From assembly GCA_026214975.1 (NCBI GenBank), contig CM047806.1, forward strand, positions 5,493,822-5,557,821: DNA of 64,000 nucleotides, given 5' to 3'. Below, piece after piece: positions 9,979 through 20,530 of this stretch. A program made the translations under genes and the position numbers. The DNA is from Gentiana macrophylla (lineage: Eukaryota > Streptophyta > Magnoliopsida > Gentianales > Gentianaceae). Each line of letters begins with the position of its first letter. Within the stretch, counting starts at the first letter, position 1. A model generated the notes under the pieces. It did no database searches. It saw only the letters and a list, made by a program, of their open reading frames with translations, and was not told where the DNA came from.

Positions 9979-11229
9979 AGATACACCATACTATAATAGT
10001 CAGAATGAAACTTTTTCTGAAAGTGTTGATTGGGATATATTTGATATTCCTGTTTCCTGTTTTCCTTCTCCACTAACCCCTGTGCAGCAAGAGCAGGAAA
10101 AATCAGCAGAGCCACAACAGTCAATAGAGCAACAGTCAGTAGAGCATCAGTCTGCTGACCATCAGGCTGCTGACCATCCACCTACTACGAACCTGCTGAA
10201 TAAACTTCCCATCAGAAAGGTTTATAACAGACAGAGATTCAAAGCCCTACCACAAGATAATGTTGATACTCCTCTACCTATTGCTGATACTACAGGTATT
10301 ATACCTCAGCAGACAAGTAATACACCTCAGCAGACAGGTAATATCTCTCCTCCTAATGTTGATGATAGGCCCATTGCAGTAAGGAAAGGTAAAAGACTTT
10401 GCACTAAGCACCCTATTTACACTTTTCTGTCTTATAACAAGCCGTCACCTGCATTTTGCTTATTTACTCAGAATCTAGATAAAGAATTCATTCCTAACAA
10501 TGTGCATGAAGCCCTTAAGGATCCTAATTGGAAAAATGCCATTAAGACAGAAATGTCTGCCCTCCTAAATAACCACATTGGGATCTAGCCACTCTTCCTC
10601 CAGGGAAAAGACCTGTCAGTTGTAAATGGTTGTTTACTATAAAATATAATGCAGATGGGAGTTTAAACAGGCACAAAGCTAGACTTATGGCTAGAGGATT
10701 TACTCAAACTTATGGTTTAGATTACAAGGAAACCTTTGCTCCTGTAGCTAAACTTAACTCTATCAGAATCCTATTATCTCTAGCTATTCATCTTGACTGG
10801 CCCTTATATCAATTAGACATTAAGAATGTCTTTCTCAATGGAGATCTAGAAGAGGAAGTCTTTATATCTATCCCACTTGTTTTTGAGAACTCCACTAATA
10901 CTGGAAAAGTGTGCAGGCTAAGAAAGTCTCTTTATGGTTTAAAACAATCACCCAGGACTTGGTTTGGCAGACTTGCTACCACTGTTAAAAGTTCTGGTTA
11001 CAAACAGTGCAATTCTGATCATACTATGTTTATTAAAACTACTAATGATAAAAGGTCCATACTCATTGTGTATGTGGATGACGTTATCCTGACAGGTGAA
11101 GACCACATTGAGATCCAAAAGCTCAAGGACCTACTTGCAAAGACCTTTGAAGTTAAAGATCTGGGGCAACTCAAGTACTTCCTTGGTATGGAAGTTGCCA
11201 GAACCAGTCAAGGAATCTCTGTCTCATAG
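9979..11229 (+). pseudogene. Copia-2 reverse transcriptase with glutamine-rich linker
   Basis: A linker rich in Q/S/H (about 10085-10340, with repeats of the SVEHQSADHQ and PQQTSNT types) joins integrase to reverse transcriptase, as is usual in copia. RT proper starts at EALKDPNWKNAIKTEM (near 10510). After a stop near 10588 it continues from 10630 through HKARLMARGF, QLDIKNVFLNGDLEEEV, SLYGLKQSPRTWF and the active site YVDDVILTG (near 11070) to QLKYFLGMEVARTSQG. Catalytic aspartates are present. A TAG at 11227 ends the frame. Nearly complete, with two or three lesions. Confidence 0.9.
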
Positions 11230-12008
11230 AGAAAGTATACTCTTGATCTCCTCAAAGAAGCAGGGATGCTAGGATGCTAGCCTGTTATATCCCAGTTTGA
11301 AGCTCACACATGACACTGAGCCTGTTCACAAAGATAGGTACCAAAGGCTGGTGGGGAAGCTCATTTACCTCTCTCAGACCAGGCCTGATATATCCAATGC
11401 AGTGAGCCTTGTCAATCAGTTTATGCACCAACCAACTCAGGAACATTGGGAAGCTGTGTGCCGGATCTTAAGGTATCTCAAGATGACCCCTGGACAACTT
11501 ACACTTCAGCAAATCCAACAATAGAGCAGTGGATGTTTACACTGATGCAGATTGGGAAGGATGCCCTATTGATAGAAGATCTACAACTGGCTATTGCTCC
11601 TACATTTGGGGTAATCTTGTTACATGGAGAAGCAAGAAGAAACCTATTGTCTCTAGAAGGAGTGCAGCGGCAGAACTTAGGGCTCTTGTACTTGGTGTAT
11701 GTGAAGGTTTATGGCTTAGAAGAGTCCTCACTGAACTCAAGATTCAACTGACTAACCCCATCACTCTCTACTGTGACAACAACTCTGCGCAATGCATGGC
11801 TGAGAATCCTATCCACCATGACAAGACTAAGCATGTGGATATTGACAGGCACTTCATCAAAGAAAAGATTGAAGAAAAGATCATTTCACTACAACATGTG
11901 TCCTCCCAGAATCAGAATGTAGACATCCTTACTAAGGCTATTCCTCCTCAATCCTTCAAACAACTTTGTACCAAGTTAGGTCGTATCAACATCTACAATC
12001 TAGCTTGA
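11230..12008 (+). pseudogene. Copia-2 RNase H
   Basis: Open in two overlapping frames: 11297-11524 (RYQRLVGKLIYLSQTRPDISNAVS) and 11529-12008 (VYTDADWEGCPIDRRSTTGYC, AELRALVLGVCEGLWLRR, LYCDNNSAQCMAENP, HVDIDRHFIKEKI, VDILTKAIPPQ). The catalytic D of DADW, the E of AELRAL and the D of YCDN are present. A frameshift near 11524 separates the halves, and a short duplication (GGGATGCTAGGATGCTAG near 11263) precedes the first. The domain would degrade RNA in the RNA-DNA hybrid. It ends at the purine tract before the 3' LTR. Confidence 0.9.
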
Positions 12009-12015
12009 GGGGGGG
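12007..12015 (+). promoter_or_regulatory. Copia-2 polypurine tract
   Basis: GAGGGGGGG immediately upstream of the 3' LTR, in the position where plus-strand DNA synthesis is primed. Confidence 0.85.
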
Positions 12016-12312
12016 TGTAGAAATTATATCAATTTATTATATCATCATAATGTAACAACATATTAATGGGATATCTTATTCCTTTAATATGTTTAGTTGT
12101 CATCTCATTTAATATTCTAGCCGTTAAATCCTTTATGCTTTATACGGCTGGACTAGTTGGCAAACACAGCATTTAATGCTGTTGTCTGCCATTACATATC
12201 CAAACCCCAAGACTCCCCAAGCATACTTGTATCATATTTAAATCTCATTTTCAACTCAGAATAATATAGAAGAGTTATTTTCTCCTTTTTCCGCTGTGTC
12301 TCAAACTCTTCA
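12016..12312 (+). repeat. Copia-2 3' LTR
   Basis: 297 bp, TG...CA ends. It is shorter than the 5' LTR because a segment around CAGCTGCAGTAGTT is missing. Followed by TSD TGGAC. Confidence 0.95.
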
Positions 12313-12334
12313 TGGACTAGTAAACTATTTACTC

Positions 12335-12840
12335 TTATTACAAATTGCTTTGCTTTCCACTCCCATATAACAAATGCAAATCTCTGATCAAGGATAGAAC
12401 AAGATCCGTTTTGCATCATATCTAAGAGATTCCTCAGTTCGGGCAAAGAAGCAATGTCACTCGATCATTATCAAACCATTTGCAATCTTTTACGTCGTGA
12501 AGATCCCACCAGAGCGCGCTTCTACTTCTAATAGGCCATGAACTAGATCCGAATCATTTTCAACGAGTCCATAAGAAGTGATCCCATTTTTTTCATCGGA
12601 TCGGGGTAGAGACCAAAGGTCTTGAGCGACCGATCCGGCAGAACAACTCAAAAGATAAAGAAGCATCGTTAATTTCTTCATGGTCGTTCCAAGTTCGAAG
12701 TACCATTTGAACAAATAAGAATCTCCTTCGTTACATGGTTTCTTCTTCATATAGATAGATATAGGATCTATGGGGCAATTACTCACATATCTCCTATATA
12801 GGCTCCTAAAGTACATTTCTTTCAGTTTCTTCAGAAGATT
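12335..12840 (-). pseudogene. ycf2: plastid ycf2 fragment integrated in the nucleus
   Basis: On the minus strand the frame 12816-12490 reads [37 protein letters not shown] and [18 protein letters not shown], which I recognise as the plastid protein Ycf2; a KKLKEM extension reaches about 12830. After frameshifts near 12510 the same gene continues with FDNDRVTLLL and LDMMQNGSCSILDQRF to about 12350. Ycf2 is a very large protein of the plastid import motor; only about 500 bp is here, with frameshifts and no start or end, so it is not functional. It lies about 20 bp from the Copia-2 3' target duplication. A mitochondrial copy of plastid origin could also be the donor. Confidence 0.9.
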
Positions 12841-12948
12841 TTAACAAGCCAATATTATAACTTGTTTTGAAAGACTGCCCAAACATAATATGCTTAAAAC
12901 ACAAAATGAAAAAAAAAAAAGGGGATTATTATTTGCACAGTATTCAAA

Positions 12949-13089
12949 CTACTCGTGCACCACAATAGACATGAAACTAGAACCGACTTTTCGTAGGTGT
13001 ATTGTGAGAAAAGTTGGTTCTAGGCTAAAGAACCGACTTTCCTATAGTCGGTTCTGCTGTGGTGCAGAGGTAGAGTGGTGTACGAGTAG
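12949..13089. mobile_element. palindromic MITE, copy 1 of a tandem pair
   Basis: Terminal inverted repeats CTACTCGTGCACCAC and GTGGTGTACGAGTAG. Inside are two hairpins built on AGAACCGACTTT and its complement (12979-13024 and 13029-13056). About 140 bp, non-coding. Confidence 0.7.
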
Positions 13090-13144
13090 ATTAAAACACA
13101 AACGAAAAAATAGGGGATTATCTTTTTTTTGTATTATATCCAAT

Positions 13145-13302
13145 CTACTCGTGCCTCACTCTACCTGTGCACCACAATAGACTTGAACCTAGAACCGACT
13201 TTTCGTAGGTGCATTGTGAGAAAAGTCTGTTCTTGGCTTAAGAACCGACTTTCATAAAATCGGTTTTTCCTGTGGTGCAGAGGTAGGGTGGTGTACGAGT
13301 AG
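13145..13302. mobile_element. palindromic MITE, copy 2 of a tandem pair
   Basis: Same ends and the same AGAACCGACTTT hairpins as copy 1, with an extra GTGCCTCACTCTACCT near the left end. Flanking AAAACACAAA...GGGGATTAT sequence is also shared, so the unit of about 195 bp was duplicated in tandem and not inserted twice. Confidence 0.7.
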
Positions 13303-13619
13303 ATTGAGTGTGGTGCAAATAAAGAGGCTCAAAAATATTAATTACCTTTGTCGGCTTCAACCAATTGCAGAATCAAATGAGTTATTCCCCGAGATTGTAC
13401 AATCTCTGCAAAAGTACACAGAACAAACTTTATTTCTGGAACTTCATAACAACAACAAAAATTTATAATATAATGGAATTTTTTTTTTACAATACAATTA
13501 TACAACCAATTGACATAACATTATATCCGTTCATTCTAATCTCTCACACATAATAAAATTGTATTACGTGAAAGAGAATAAAAATAAAAGACTCTAATAT
13601 GTCACTTGGTACAACCTCA

Positions 13620-14300
13620 TACCACCGTTGTACCATACAATCACTCAAAGATATAAAGACATATATTTAATAAAATGGTGAAAGTGACGTGAAAGGGAGT
13701 GTGTGCGTGTGTCCGGAAGTTTTAAAACATCCCAAAAAGTGTACTTTCTAGTACAACAGCCAATTTACTTTTGTGCTGATACAACTGATTACCTGATGTC
13801 TGGAAACAAGAATTTACAGGCTGTTTGCAAGGAAAACCATAATTTACAATCGGTATGACTTATTGATTATAGTTTTGGTATTAATAGTTATGTATAGAGC
13901 AATTAAGATATGGGTAATACTACAACTATAACCAAATTGACAGCCATACTATTGTTCGATTCTTTTGAGAAAACCATAGCATCTCTATTTCTAATAGCTT
14001 CAAATTTTGGTATGCTGATTGTGAATTTTAGTTTTCCAAAACTTCATGATTAGGAAAAATCCTCTAATGATTCTTGTTTGCAGACGTCAAGTACTTAGTT
14101 TATCACAATAAGTAATTACAATGAGGAAAACAAATAGATTGTTGTACACTTACGGTACACTTTTTGAGATGTATACGTATCATGTACTTTTTTCCATTGA
14201 ATAAACCGTCTGCATGCCCTAACATATGTCAGTTTCACAGTACAGTTATTATAAGTGTCTTTATATCCTTAAGAGATGTTATGGTACAACGGAGAGAAAA
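13620..14300. repeat. IR4: foldback element, arms about 270 bp
   Basis: The outer arms match as reverse complements: CCGTTGTACCAT...ATATAAAGACA near 13635-13665 and TGTCTTTATAT...ATGGTACAACGG near 14258-14292. Inner pairs are CCCAAAAAGTGTACTTT (13732) with ACACTTTTTGAGATG (14157), GATGTCTGGAAACAAGAAT (13795) with ATTCTTGTTTGCAGACGTC (14070), and GGAAAACCATAATTTACAAT (13830) with ATTGTGAATTTTAGTTTTCC (14018). The loop is about 100 bp. No coding capacity. Ends approximate. Confidence 0.7.
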
Positions 14301-14324
14301 ACTATCTATTTAAAAAATATAGAT

Positions 14325-14455
14325 AGTGTTGGGACAGATTGTCCAGGTGTTGGGAGAGATTGTCCACACTCTTGAAAAAAAAATTATGCAAGTGTTAGAC
14401 AGATTGCCCACATTTGAGGGGGGTGTTGGGAGAGATTGCCCACACTCTTGAATGC
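14325..14455. repeat. minisatellite-like tandem repeat
   Basis: Four or five degenerate units of GTGTTGGGAGAGATTGTCCA with CACTCTTGAA spacers. Confidence 0.75.
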
Positions 14456-14460
14456 CTAAA

Positions 14461-14975
14461 AAGAAATATAGTAGCGCCTTTATTAACATCAATTGGTTTT
14501 AGTACAACAGTAAGCGCTTGATCTTAACATATATGATTGGCTAAAAATTGTTAAGGAGTCTCTTTTGGACTAGACAATCAAAAGGGGGTCATATATGGAT
14601 ATAATAGTCACTACAATAGTGAGACTTCTTTATACAAGAATTTCTCGGTAAATATAGCTTAAATTAGATTCCGTTACCTTGAGATTTTTTTGGTGTCTCA
14701 CTTGTTGGTGCAAGTAGTAATGAGTAACATCATACATTACATAACTTAGCAAACCACTTCCAAATAAAGCCGGTGTAGATAAAGCCGGCGTAGTTGAAGG
14801 CGTCGCGAATAATTTTATCAAGTTATAAAACTGCAATCACGACACATAGTAAAAATGTATCACAACTCTTGCATAAGTATGATACATGGATAAGGTATAC
14901 GTAAGACCGGTAAGAGCAAGAATGTTTAAAATTTAAGAGGCAAGCAATATAATGATAAAAACCAAATAATAATTA
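14461..14975. other. unassigned interval
   Basis: No coding or repeat family recognised. AT-rich, with isolated short ORFs that have no family features. Confidence 0.3.
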
Positions 14976-15090
14976 CCAACAAGTATCGGTCTAGTGGTTA
15001 ACACTAGGTCATATTCTAGCAGTAACCAGGGTTTGAGTTTCACTAGGGTTGAAAAAGAGAGTGAATCTTTTATTTCCGGAAAAAAAAAAA
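14976..15090 (+). mobile_element. tRNA-derived SINE
   Basis: An A-box-like GGTCTAGTGGTTA (14988-15000) and a B-box-like GGGTTTGAGTTTC (15029-15041) have the spacing of a pol III promoter. A poly(A) tract follows (about 15080-15090). The element is flanked by near-identical 13 bp direct repeats CAAATAATAATTA (14963-14975) and CAAATAACAATTA (15091-15103). About 115 bp, non-coding, mobilised in trans by a LINE. Confidence 0.75.
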
Positions 15091-15245
15091 CAAATAACAA
15101 TTAATAAATCAATTTTTACTCTTTCTCTTTATTTTTTGGTAGGTTTTCATCATATTGGATATTTTCATTCGTTACTCAGCGGTTTTTACTTAATTTTCAA
15201 CATGGTTCTTTTGTTTACATATGCGAGTTATGAATTTTACATATA

Positions 15246-15474
15246 TGTCGGTTATATGTTTTATATTTATTTATTATTGACAGACATGTGTAACATGTGC
15301 AACATGTGTGATTCTGGTTTTAAGGCTGATTATCTTGTTTTAATTGAGATCCCTGAAATCAAGGAGTTGTAATAGGAAGGGATTCTCTTTTAAGTACTAT
15401 ATATATTTGTATTCTGCCTCTATTGTAATATATGAGAAATAAGTCAATTTTATTCTATTCCAAAATAAACAAGA
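15246..15474 (+). repeat. Copia-3 5' LTR
   Basis: Starts TGTCGGTTATATG and ends AAATAAACAAGA. Contains short ACATGTGTA/ACATGTGCA repeats (15284-15310). Confidence 0.9.
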
Positions 15475-15487
15475 TGGTATCAAAGCC
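15475..15487 (+). promoter_or_regulatory. Copia-3 primer-binding site
   Basis: TGGTATCAAAGCC, the initiator tRNA-Met type, directly after the LTR. Confidence 0.9.
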
Positions 15488-15515
15488 CGGTTCAAAATAA
15501 TCCTAATCACATGCG

Positions 15516-16165
15516 ATGTATCTAAGGGCTGCAATGACCGGAGAAAGAACACCCCTCTCCTCCGGATCAGGCAGTGTGCCGATCAACCACCAAACCGACC
15601 CACCAAATTCAGATCAATCAGCAACAAGGACGAGATCAATCCCGCCAGCCCGCTCCTTGCCACCAAAAGACTCACCAGCCACAATTACCTTGAATGGGCT
15701 CAAACGGTGAAGCTAGCAGTTGATGGGAGAGGTAAAGTGGGTTACCTTACCGGCAAAGTGGAGGAACCGGAGGTGGAGAATTCGGCCCTAGTTGTTGGAA
15801 GAATAGAGGGCTCCCAAAAGACGAATAAATCCAGGCCGCGATGTGTTCATTGTAAGAAAGTGGGCCATACTCGGGATACTTGCTGGGATATTCACAGGAA
15901 ACCCGCTTGGAAGTCGGCCGATCAGGTTGTCATGGAACCAGGGGCGTCTCTCTTCACCAAGGAACAACTAGAGCAATTGAGCAGACTCTTAAATCCTCAA
16001 AAACCCAAAAATTTCTCATCCACATGTACGTATGTGGAATCAGGTATATCTGCCTCTTTTACTGCCTTGGGTCATAAGGTCAACTGGGTTATTGACTCAG
16101 TGCAAATGCACCATATGACTAGCTTGTCGAATCTGTTTTCATCATACAAGTCTGTGCGGTAAACG
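15516..16165 (+). pseudogene. Copia-3 gag remnant and protease
   Basis: The gag start (AAMTGERTPLSSGSG near 15525) reaches ATITLNG, skips several residues, and resumes in another frame as WAQTVKLAVDGRGKVGYLTG (near 15690). The long central gag region is deleted: only about 50 codons lie between that block and the CCHC knuckle CVHCKKVGHTRDTC (near 15840-15885). Protease is reduced to WVIDSVQMHHMT (near 16087), in which the active-site DSGAS has become DSVQM, so it is inactive. The frame ends at the TAA near 16160. Confidence 0.85.
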
Positions 16166-17450
16166 TAAAGTAAAACTTGCGGATGGGACTTTTGCCTCTG
16201 TAGCTGGGAAAGGTTCCATTCCAATTTCCTTTAATCTGACTCTTGAAATGTTCTACATGTCCCCAAGTTAGCTTGTAACTTGATATCCGTCCAAAAATTA
16301 ACCTCAGATAGAGGTTGTACTGCTAACTTTACCTCTAATGATTGTGTATTTCAGGACCCTCTTTCGAAGATGACGATTGGCAGGTCCATTGCGATTAGGG
16401 GCCTATTCATTCTGGAACGAGATCCTCATGCTGATAAGGATCCTAATAAAACAAATTGTTGTTCAGTTTCCCTTTTTTATCATAATAAAACTATGTTATG
16501 GCATCGATGACTAGGTCATCCTAGTCTTGAATATATGAAAAGAATGTTCCCAGAATTATTTTCAAATAATAATATTTCTGTTCTTCAGTGTGAGTCGTGT
16601 CAACTGGCTAAACTGTGTAGGAAAAGTTATCCTTCCAAACCTTACAAGCCCTCAAAACCCTTCACTATGATTCATAGCAATGTTTGGGGGCCTGAAAGGG
16701 TTTGGACGTTTGGGGGGGGGGGGGAAGAGGTGGTTTGTCACGTTTATCGATGATCACACTAGAATTAGTTGGGCGTATTTACTAAGAGAAAAATCTGAAG
16801 TAGAACATATTTTTAAAACTTTCTACGAAATGGTAAACACTCTTGTTTAATGTCAAAATTCAAATTTTTAGGAGAGATAACGGTACAGAGTACTTTAATC
16901 AACTCCTCGGGAAGTTCTTTGATAAGAAGGGGATTATACATCAAAGCTCATGTGTAAAAACCCCTCAGCAGAATGGTGTGGCTGAGCGGAAAAATCGACA
17001 CCTTCTGGAGGTTACGAGAGCATTGATGTTTACCTCTCAGTGTCCTAAGTACTTATGGGGGGAGGCCCTTTTAACTAGTGCATACTTGATTAATCGGATG
17101 CCCTCAAGAAATTTAAAATTTCAAACCCCTATGAGTTGTTTCAACACCTGTTATCCTGAGTCTAAACTTATCAATAACTTACCTCCTAAAATTTGTGGCT
17201 GTACTGTTTTGCAAAGTTATATGATCAAGGGAAGTTGCAACCGAGGGCAAAGAGGAGTGTGTTTGTTGGGTATTCCCCTACTAAGAAATGGTACAAGTGC
17301 TTTGATCCAGAAACCAATAAATTTTTTGTTACCACGGATGCATCATTTTTCGAAAACATAATGTTTTTTGGGCAAACACAAATTAAGGGGGAGTCCATCA
17401 CTAATACGAATGATGAGTCTAATTTTGAGTTTAGGTCGAGTGTTTTTTGA
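16166..17450 (+). pseudogene. Copia-3 integrase
   Basis: Recognisable blocks: SVQKLTSDRG (near 16285); the zinc-binding region MLWHR-stop-LGHPSLEYM with CESCQLAK (16495-16610); DNGTEYFNQ (near 16870), NGVAERKNRHLL with the catalytic glutamate (near 16970), and YLWGEALLTSAYLINRMPSR (near 17050). A run of 10 G at 16712-16721 shifts the frame just before the core, and TGA at 16508-16510 interrupts the zinc region. A frame change near 17215 moves the C-terminal block to the 17193-17450 frame. Inactive. Confidence 0.85.
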
Positions 17451-18930
17451 AACCTGTGTCGGGGTCTCATAATAATTATGATCAAATAAGAACTGATCAA
17501 CAACCTGGAAACCCTGGAAGAGAAAAGGATAACTTTCAAGCTGATATTCAAAAGTATCAAGCTGTCCTGAAAAGGCATTCTATTCCTCCTCCAGAGGTCC
17601 AATTTAAAGGGAATGTCTTTCACAGGAGGGGCTTGAATCAGAATGTAGAAGCTCTTGATCCAGAAGATCACCAATCCACCTCGGAAGGGGAGTCTGTTCT
17701 AAACGATGATAAAGGTAAGGAAAGCAGTACTTCCTCTCACTCTCCTTCACAATCCTCAGAACTCTCACCATCTAAAATTCTTGAGAATGATACACCCGAA
17801 TCTTCTGATGAGGAGGAGGAAAAAGACAAGTCATACTTTGAACCTATTTCTCTTAGAAAACCCGTTCGCACCTACATTAAAATATCCCTTATATCCTCTA
17901 GCCAAATACATCTCGTATGAACACCCCTCTACCCCATATCAAGCCTTTGTCACAGCCATGTCAAATACAACCATTCCTAAGTCTATTCAAGATGCTTTAG
18001 CAGTTCCTGAGTGGAAAGAAGCGGTCTTGGAAGAAATGAGGGCTCTGGAAAAAAACAAGACATGGGAAAAGGTAGAATTGCCTAAGGGGAGAAAAGCTGT
18101 TGAGTGTAAGTGGGACTTCACCGTGAAATATAACTCGGATGGGTCAGTTCAAAGATATAAAGCCAGACTAGTGGCTACGGGGTTCTATCAGACATATGGC
18201 ATCGACTACTCCGAAACATTAACTCCGGTGGCTAAAATAAACACTATCAGGGTAATCTTGTCAATTGCAATAAATTTGGATTGGCCGTTACGTCAACTGG
18301 ACGTAAAAAATGCCTTTTTGCATGGTGATTTGAAAGAGGAAGTTTACATGGTGGAGCCACCAGGGTTCGAATCAGAGTTTAAGGGTAAGGTTTGCAGACT
18401 CGAACGGTCAATATATGGGCTAAAACAATGCCCTAGAGCTTGGTTTGATAGGTTCCTTAAATTTCTCAGACGGATGGGGTTTCATCAAGGCCAATCAGAT
18501 CATACACTCTTCAAAAAAAGGTCAAACATGGGTAAGTTGACGGTTATCATTGTGTACGTGGATGATATAGTTCTTACGGGGGATGACACGTTAGGTGCTG
18601 AGGAGGTCAAAGCCAGTTAGCCTCGGAATTTGAAATAAAGGATCTAGGACCTTTGAGATACTTTTTAGGCATGGAGGTAGCCAGATCAAAAAGGGAGCTT
18701 GTATCTCAGTGTTAGTATGTTTTGGACTTGCTAAAGGAGACTAGCATGGAGAATTGTAAACCGTCTAGTACTCCTATGGAGTATAAGTCCAAGTTAGGGG
18801 AAATCGAAGAGGAGGTACCGGTGAATAAAGAAAGATATCAGAAACTTGCTGGAAAATTAATTTATCTCTCACATATCAGGCCAGACATAGCATATGCGGT
18901 TAGTGCAGTCAGTACATGCAGAACCCCATG
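17451..18930 (+). pseudogene. Copia-3 reverse transcriptase
   Basis: An acidic serine-rich linker (near 17650-17840, with SSDEEEEKDKS) leads into RT: VPEWKEAVLEEMRALEKNKT (near 18003), YKARLVATGFYQTYG, QLDVKNAFLHGDLKEEVYM (near 18295), SIYGLKQCPRAWFDRFL, and YVDDIVLTGDD (near 18555). This 18 kb stretch is open for about 300 codons, the longest of the element. A frameshift near 18600 and a stop (TAG near 18714) interrupt the thumb; DLLKETSMENCKPSSTPM continues in another frame. Catalytic YVDD intact. Confidence 0.88.
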
Positions 18931-19503
18931 AAAAAACATGAAGAAGCCGTGCATATGGTGTTGAGGTTTCTAAAAGGAACACCTGGGAAAGGGCTCCATT
19001 TCAAAAAAGGTGACAATCGGAATGTGGAGGTATTCACTGATGCAGACTAGGGAACCTGTGTTAAAGATGGGAGATCGGTCTCCGGGTATTGCAGTTTTGT
19101 TTGGGGTAACTTGGTGACTTGGCGTAGCAAGAAACAGAATGTAGTGGCAAGGAGCAGTGTGGAGGCAGAGTTTCGGGCCATGGCTCAAGCTATTTGTGAG
19201 GAGTTGTGGCTTAAACAGGTTCTAGAAGATCTAGGACAAAAAGTGAACCTTCCTATGAAGTTATTTTGTGATAACAAGGCGGCCATCGACATAGCAAATG
19301 ATCCGGTTCATCATGAAAGAACCAAACACGTGGCTATTGATAGGCACTTCATAAAGGAGAAGTTGGAAACGGGTCAGATTTGCATTCCATTTCTACCGTC
19401 TAGTAGACAGTTTGCTGATGGGCTTACGAAGGCGCTTCCGGGGAACGAGTTTGTGAAGTTTGTGAGCAAGTTGGGAATGCTTTATATACATACGCCAACT
19501 TGA
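18931..19503 (+). pseudogene. Copia-3 RNase H
   Basis: The GLHFKKGDNR and VEVFTDAD blocks lie near 18990-19050, where TAG replaces the tryptophan after DAD. The remainder is open at 19111-19503: MVTWRSKKQNVVARSSVEAE, LFCDNKAAIDIANDP, HVAIDRHFIKEKLETG, FADGLTKALPG. The end falls at the purine tract. One stop and one frame change make it inactive. Confidence 0.88.
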
Positions 19504-19510
19504 GGGGGAG

Positions 19511-19742
19511 TATCGGTTATATGTTTTATATTTATTTATTATTGACATGTGTAACATGTGTAACATGTGTAACATGTGTGATTCTGGTTTTAAGGCTGAT
19601 TATTTTGTTTTAATTGAGATCCCTGAAATCAAGGAGTTGTAATAGGATGTGATTCTCTTTTAAGTATTGTATATTTGTATTCTGCCTCTATTGTAATATA
19701 TGAGAAATAAGTCAATTTTATTCTATTCCAAAATAAACAAGA
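19511..19742 (+). repeat. Copia-3 3' LTR
   Basis: Starts TATCGGTTATATG and ends AAATAAACAAGA. It has four copies of a 9 bp unit (ACATGTGTA) at 19547-19580, where the 5' LTR has fewer. Confidence 0.9.
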
Positions 19743-20255
19743 ATATCCATATCCAAATCCCATATCCAACCCTTGTAAATTACGAATTCGTCTTGGGTGT
19801 GTATCCTATATATCTAATGCGTATCTGTGTGGAATACGTAGTGAATATGGGACACGCTACCAGACAATAATATGTGCATCATACGCTAGACTGAAGTATT
19901 GTTTTTTTACCTCCCAGAATTCACTTTCGAAAAAATAGGGGCCTTCCTTGCTAACAATTGGTTGGTGAACCCATTCCTGATATGCTTCTCCAAGATGGCC
20001 AACCTACAACATATCAAGATCCAAACATCGTTTATACCAAAAGTAAAAGATGCTATACAAATCCAATCAGTACACACGATTTTTAAGTTCTAACGGATCA
20101 CTTAGGTACGAGTCGCAACTTGATCATGTTCACTATATTTTCTTGGTGATTCCAACGCGTATGCTTGTTAATGAAAGAAATAGTTAAAAGGCGAGAGGTT
20201 TATAAAGATCCACCGTAAAGCCTCGTGCCACCATCTTGTCGATAAAGACTAAATA
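19743..20255. other. unassigned interval
   Basis: No gene or repeat family recognised; only short ORFs without family features. Confidence 0.3.
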
Positions 20256-20528
20256 CTACCTCCGTTCCAAAATATAAGTCATCTTAGGTGTTTTCACACA
20301 GATTAAGAAAGTGATTGAATGTCATAAATTTGATGGTTAATGTCTAAAATGCCCTTTGACTATCATTAATGCAATAGTTGTTAAGTAATGAAAAGTGGTT
20401 GAATTGATAATAAATCAGGGGTAAGATAGAAAAAAGAGTAATATATGTTGCATTGATAATGTATGATGACTTATATTGTGGGGCAAAACTAAAAGTGTAG
20501 GATGACTTATATTTTGAAACGGAGGTAG
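20256..20528. mobile_element. Stowaway-type MITE (Tc1/mariner)
   Basis: Ends CTACCTCCGTTCCAAAATAT and the matching inverted ATATTTTGAAACGGAGGTAG, flanked by TA on both sides (20254-20255 and 20529-20530). 273 bp, non-coding. This is the widespread plant CTCCCTCCGT family. Confidence 0.85.
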
Positions 20529-20530
20529 TA

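Larger units (their letters stand above)
5517..12312 (+). mobile_element. Copia-2: complete-ended Ty1/copia LTR retrotransposon carrying a nested solo LTR
   Basis: Both LTRs begin TGTAGAAATT and end CTCTTCA, and the element is flanked by the 5 bp target duplication TGGAC (5512-5516 and 12313-12317). A primer-binding site complementary to initiator tRNA-Met follows the 5' LTR, and a purine tract precedes the 3' LTR. Domain order is gag, protease, integrase, reverse transcriptase, RNase H, which is diagnostic of Ty1/copia. It is 6796 bp long, of which 1508 bp is a nested solo LTR plus its target duplication. The coding region has several frameshifts and stops, so the element is not autonomous now. 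The LTRs differ by scattered substitutions and an 18-20 bp deletion in the 3' copy, so the insertion is not very recent. Confidence 0.95.
15246..19742 (+). mobile_element. Copia-3: Ty1/copia element with two short LTRs
   Basis: LTRs of about 229 and 232 bp share almost all sequence. A tRNA-Met primer site follows the first and the purine tract GAGGGGGAG precedes the second. Flanks ATATA (15241-15245) and ATATC (19743-19747) are a plausible, imperfect target duplication. The interior keeps copia domain order but lost most of gag and carries many stops and frameshifts, so it is defective. LTR similarity is higher than expected from the state of the coding region. Confidence 0.9.

Noticed and set aside
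12490..12816. ycf2 frame as a functional gene
   Set aside because: Ycf2 has about 2,000 residues; this is about 110 codons with frameshifts and no plastid context.
15049..15372. 107-codon open frame with hydrophobic stretches
   Set aside because: It overlaps the SINE tail and the Copia-3 5' LTR; not a membrane protein gene.
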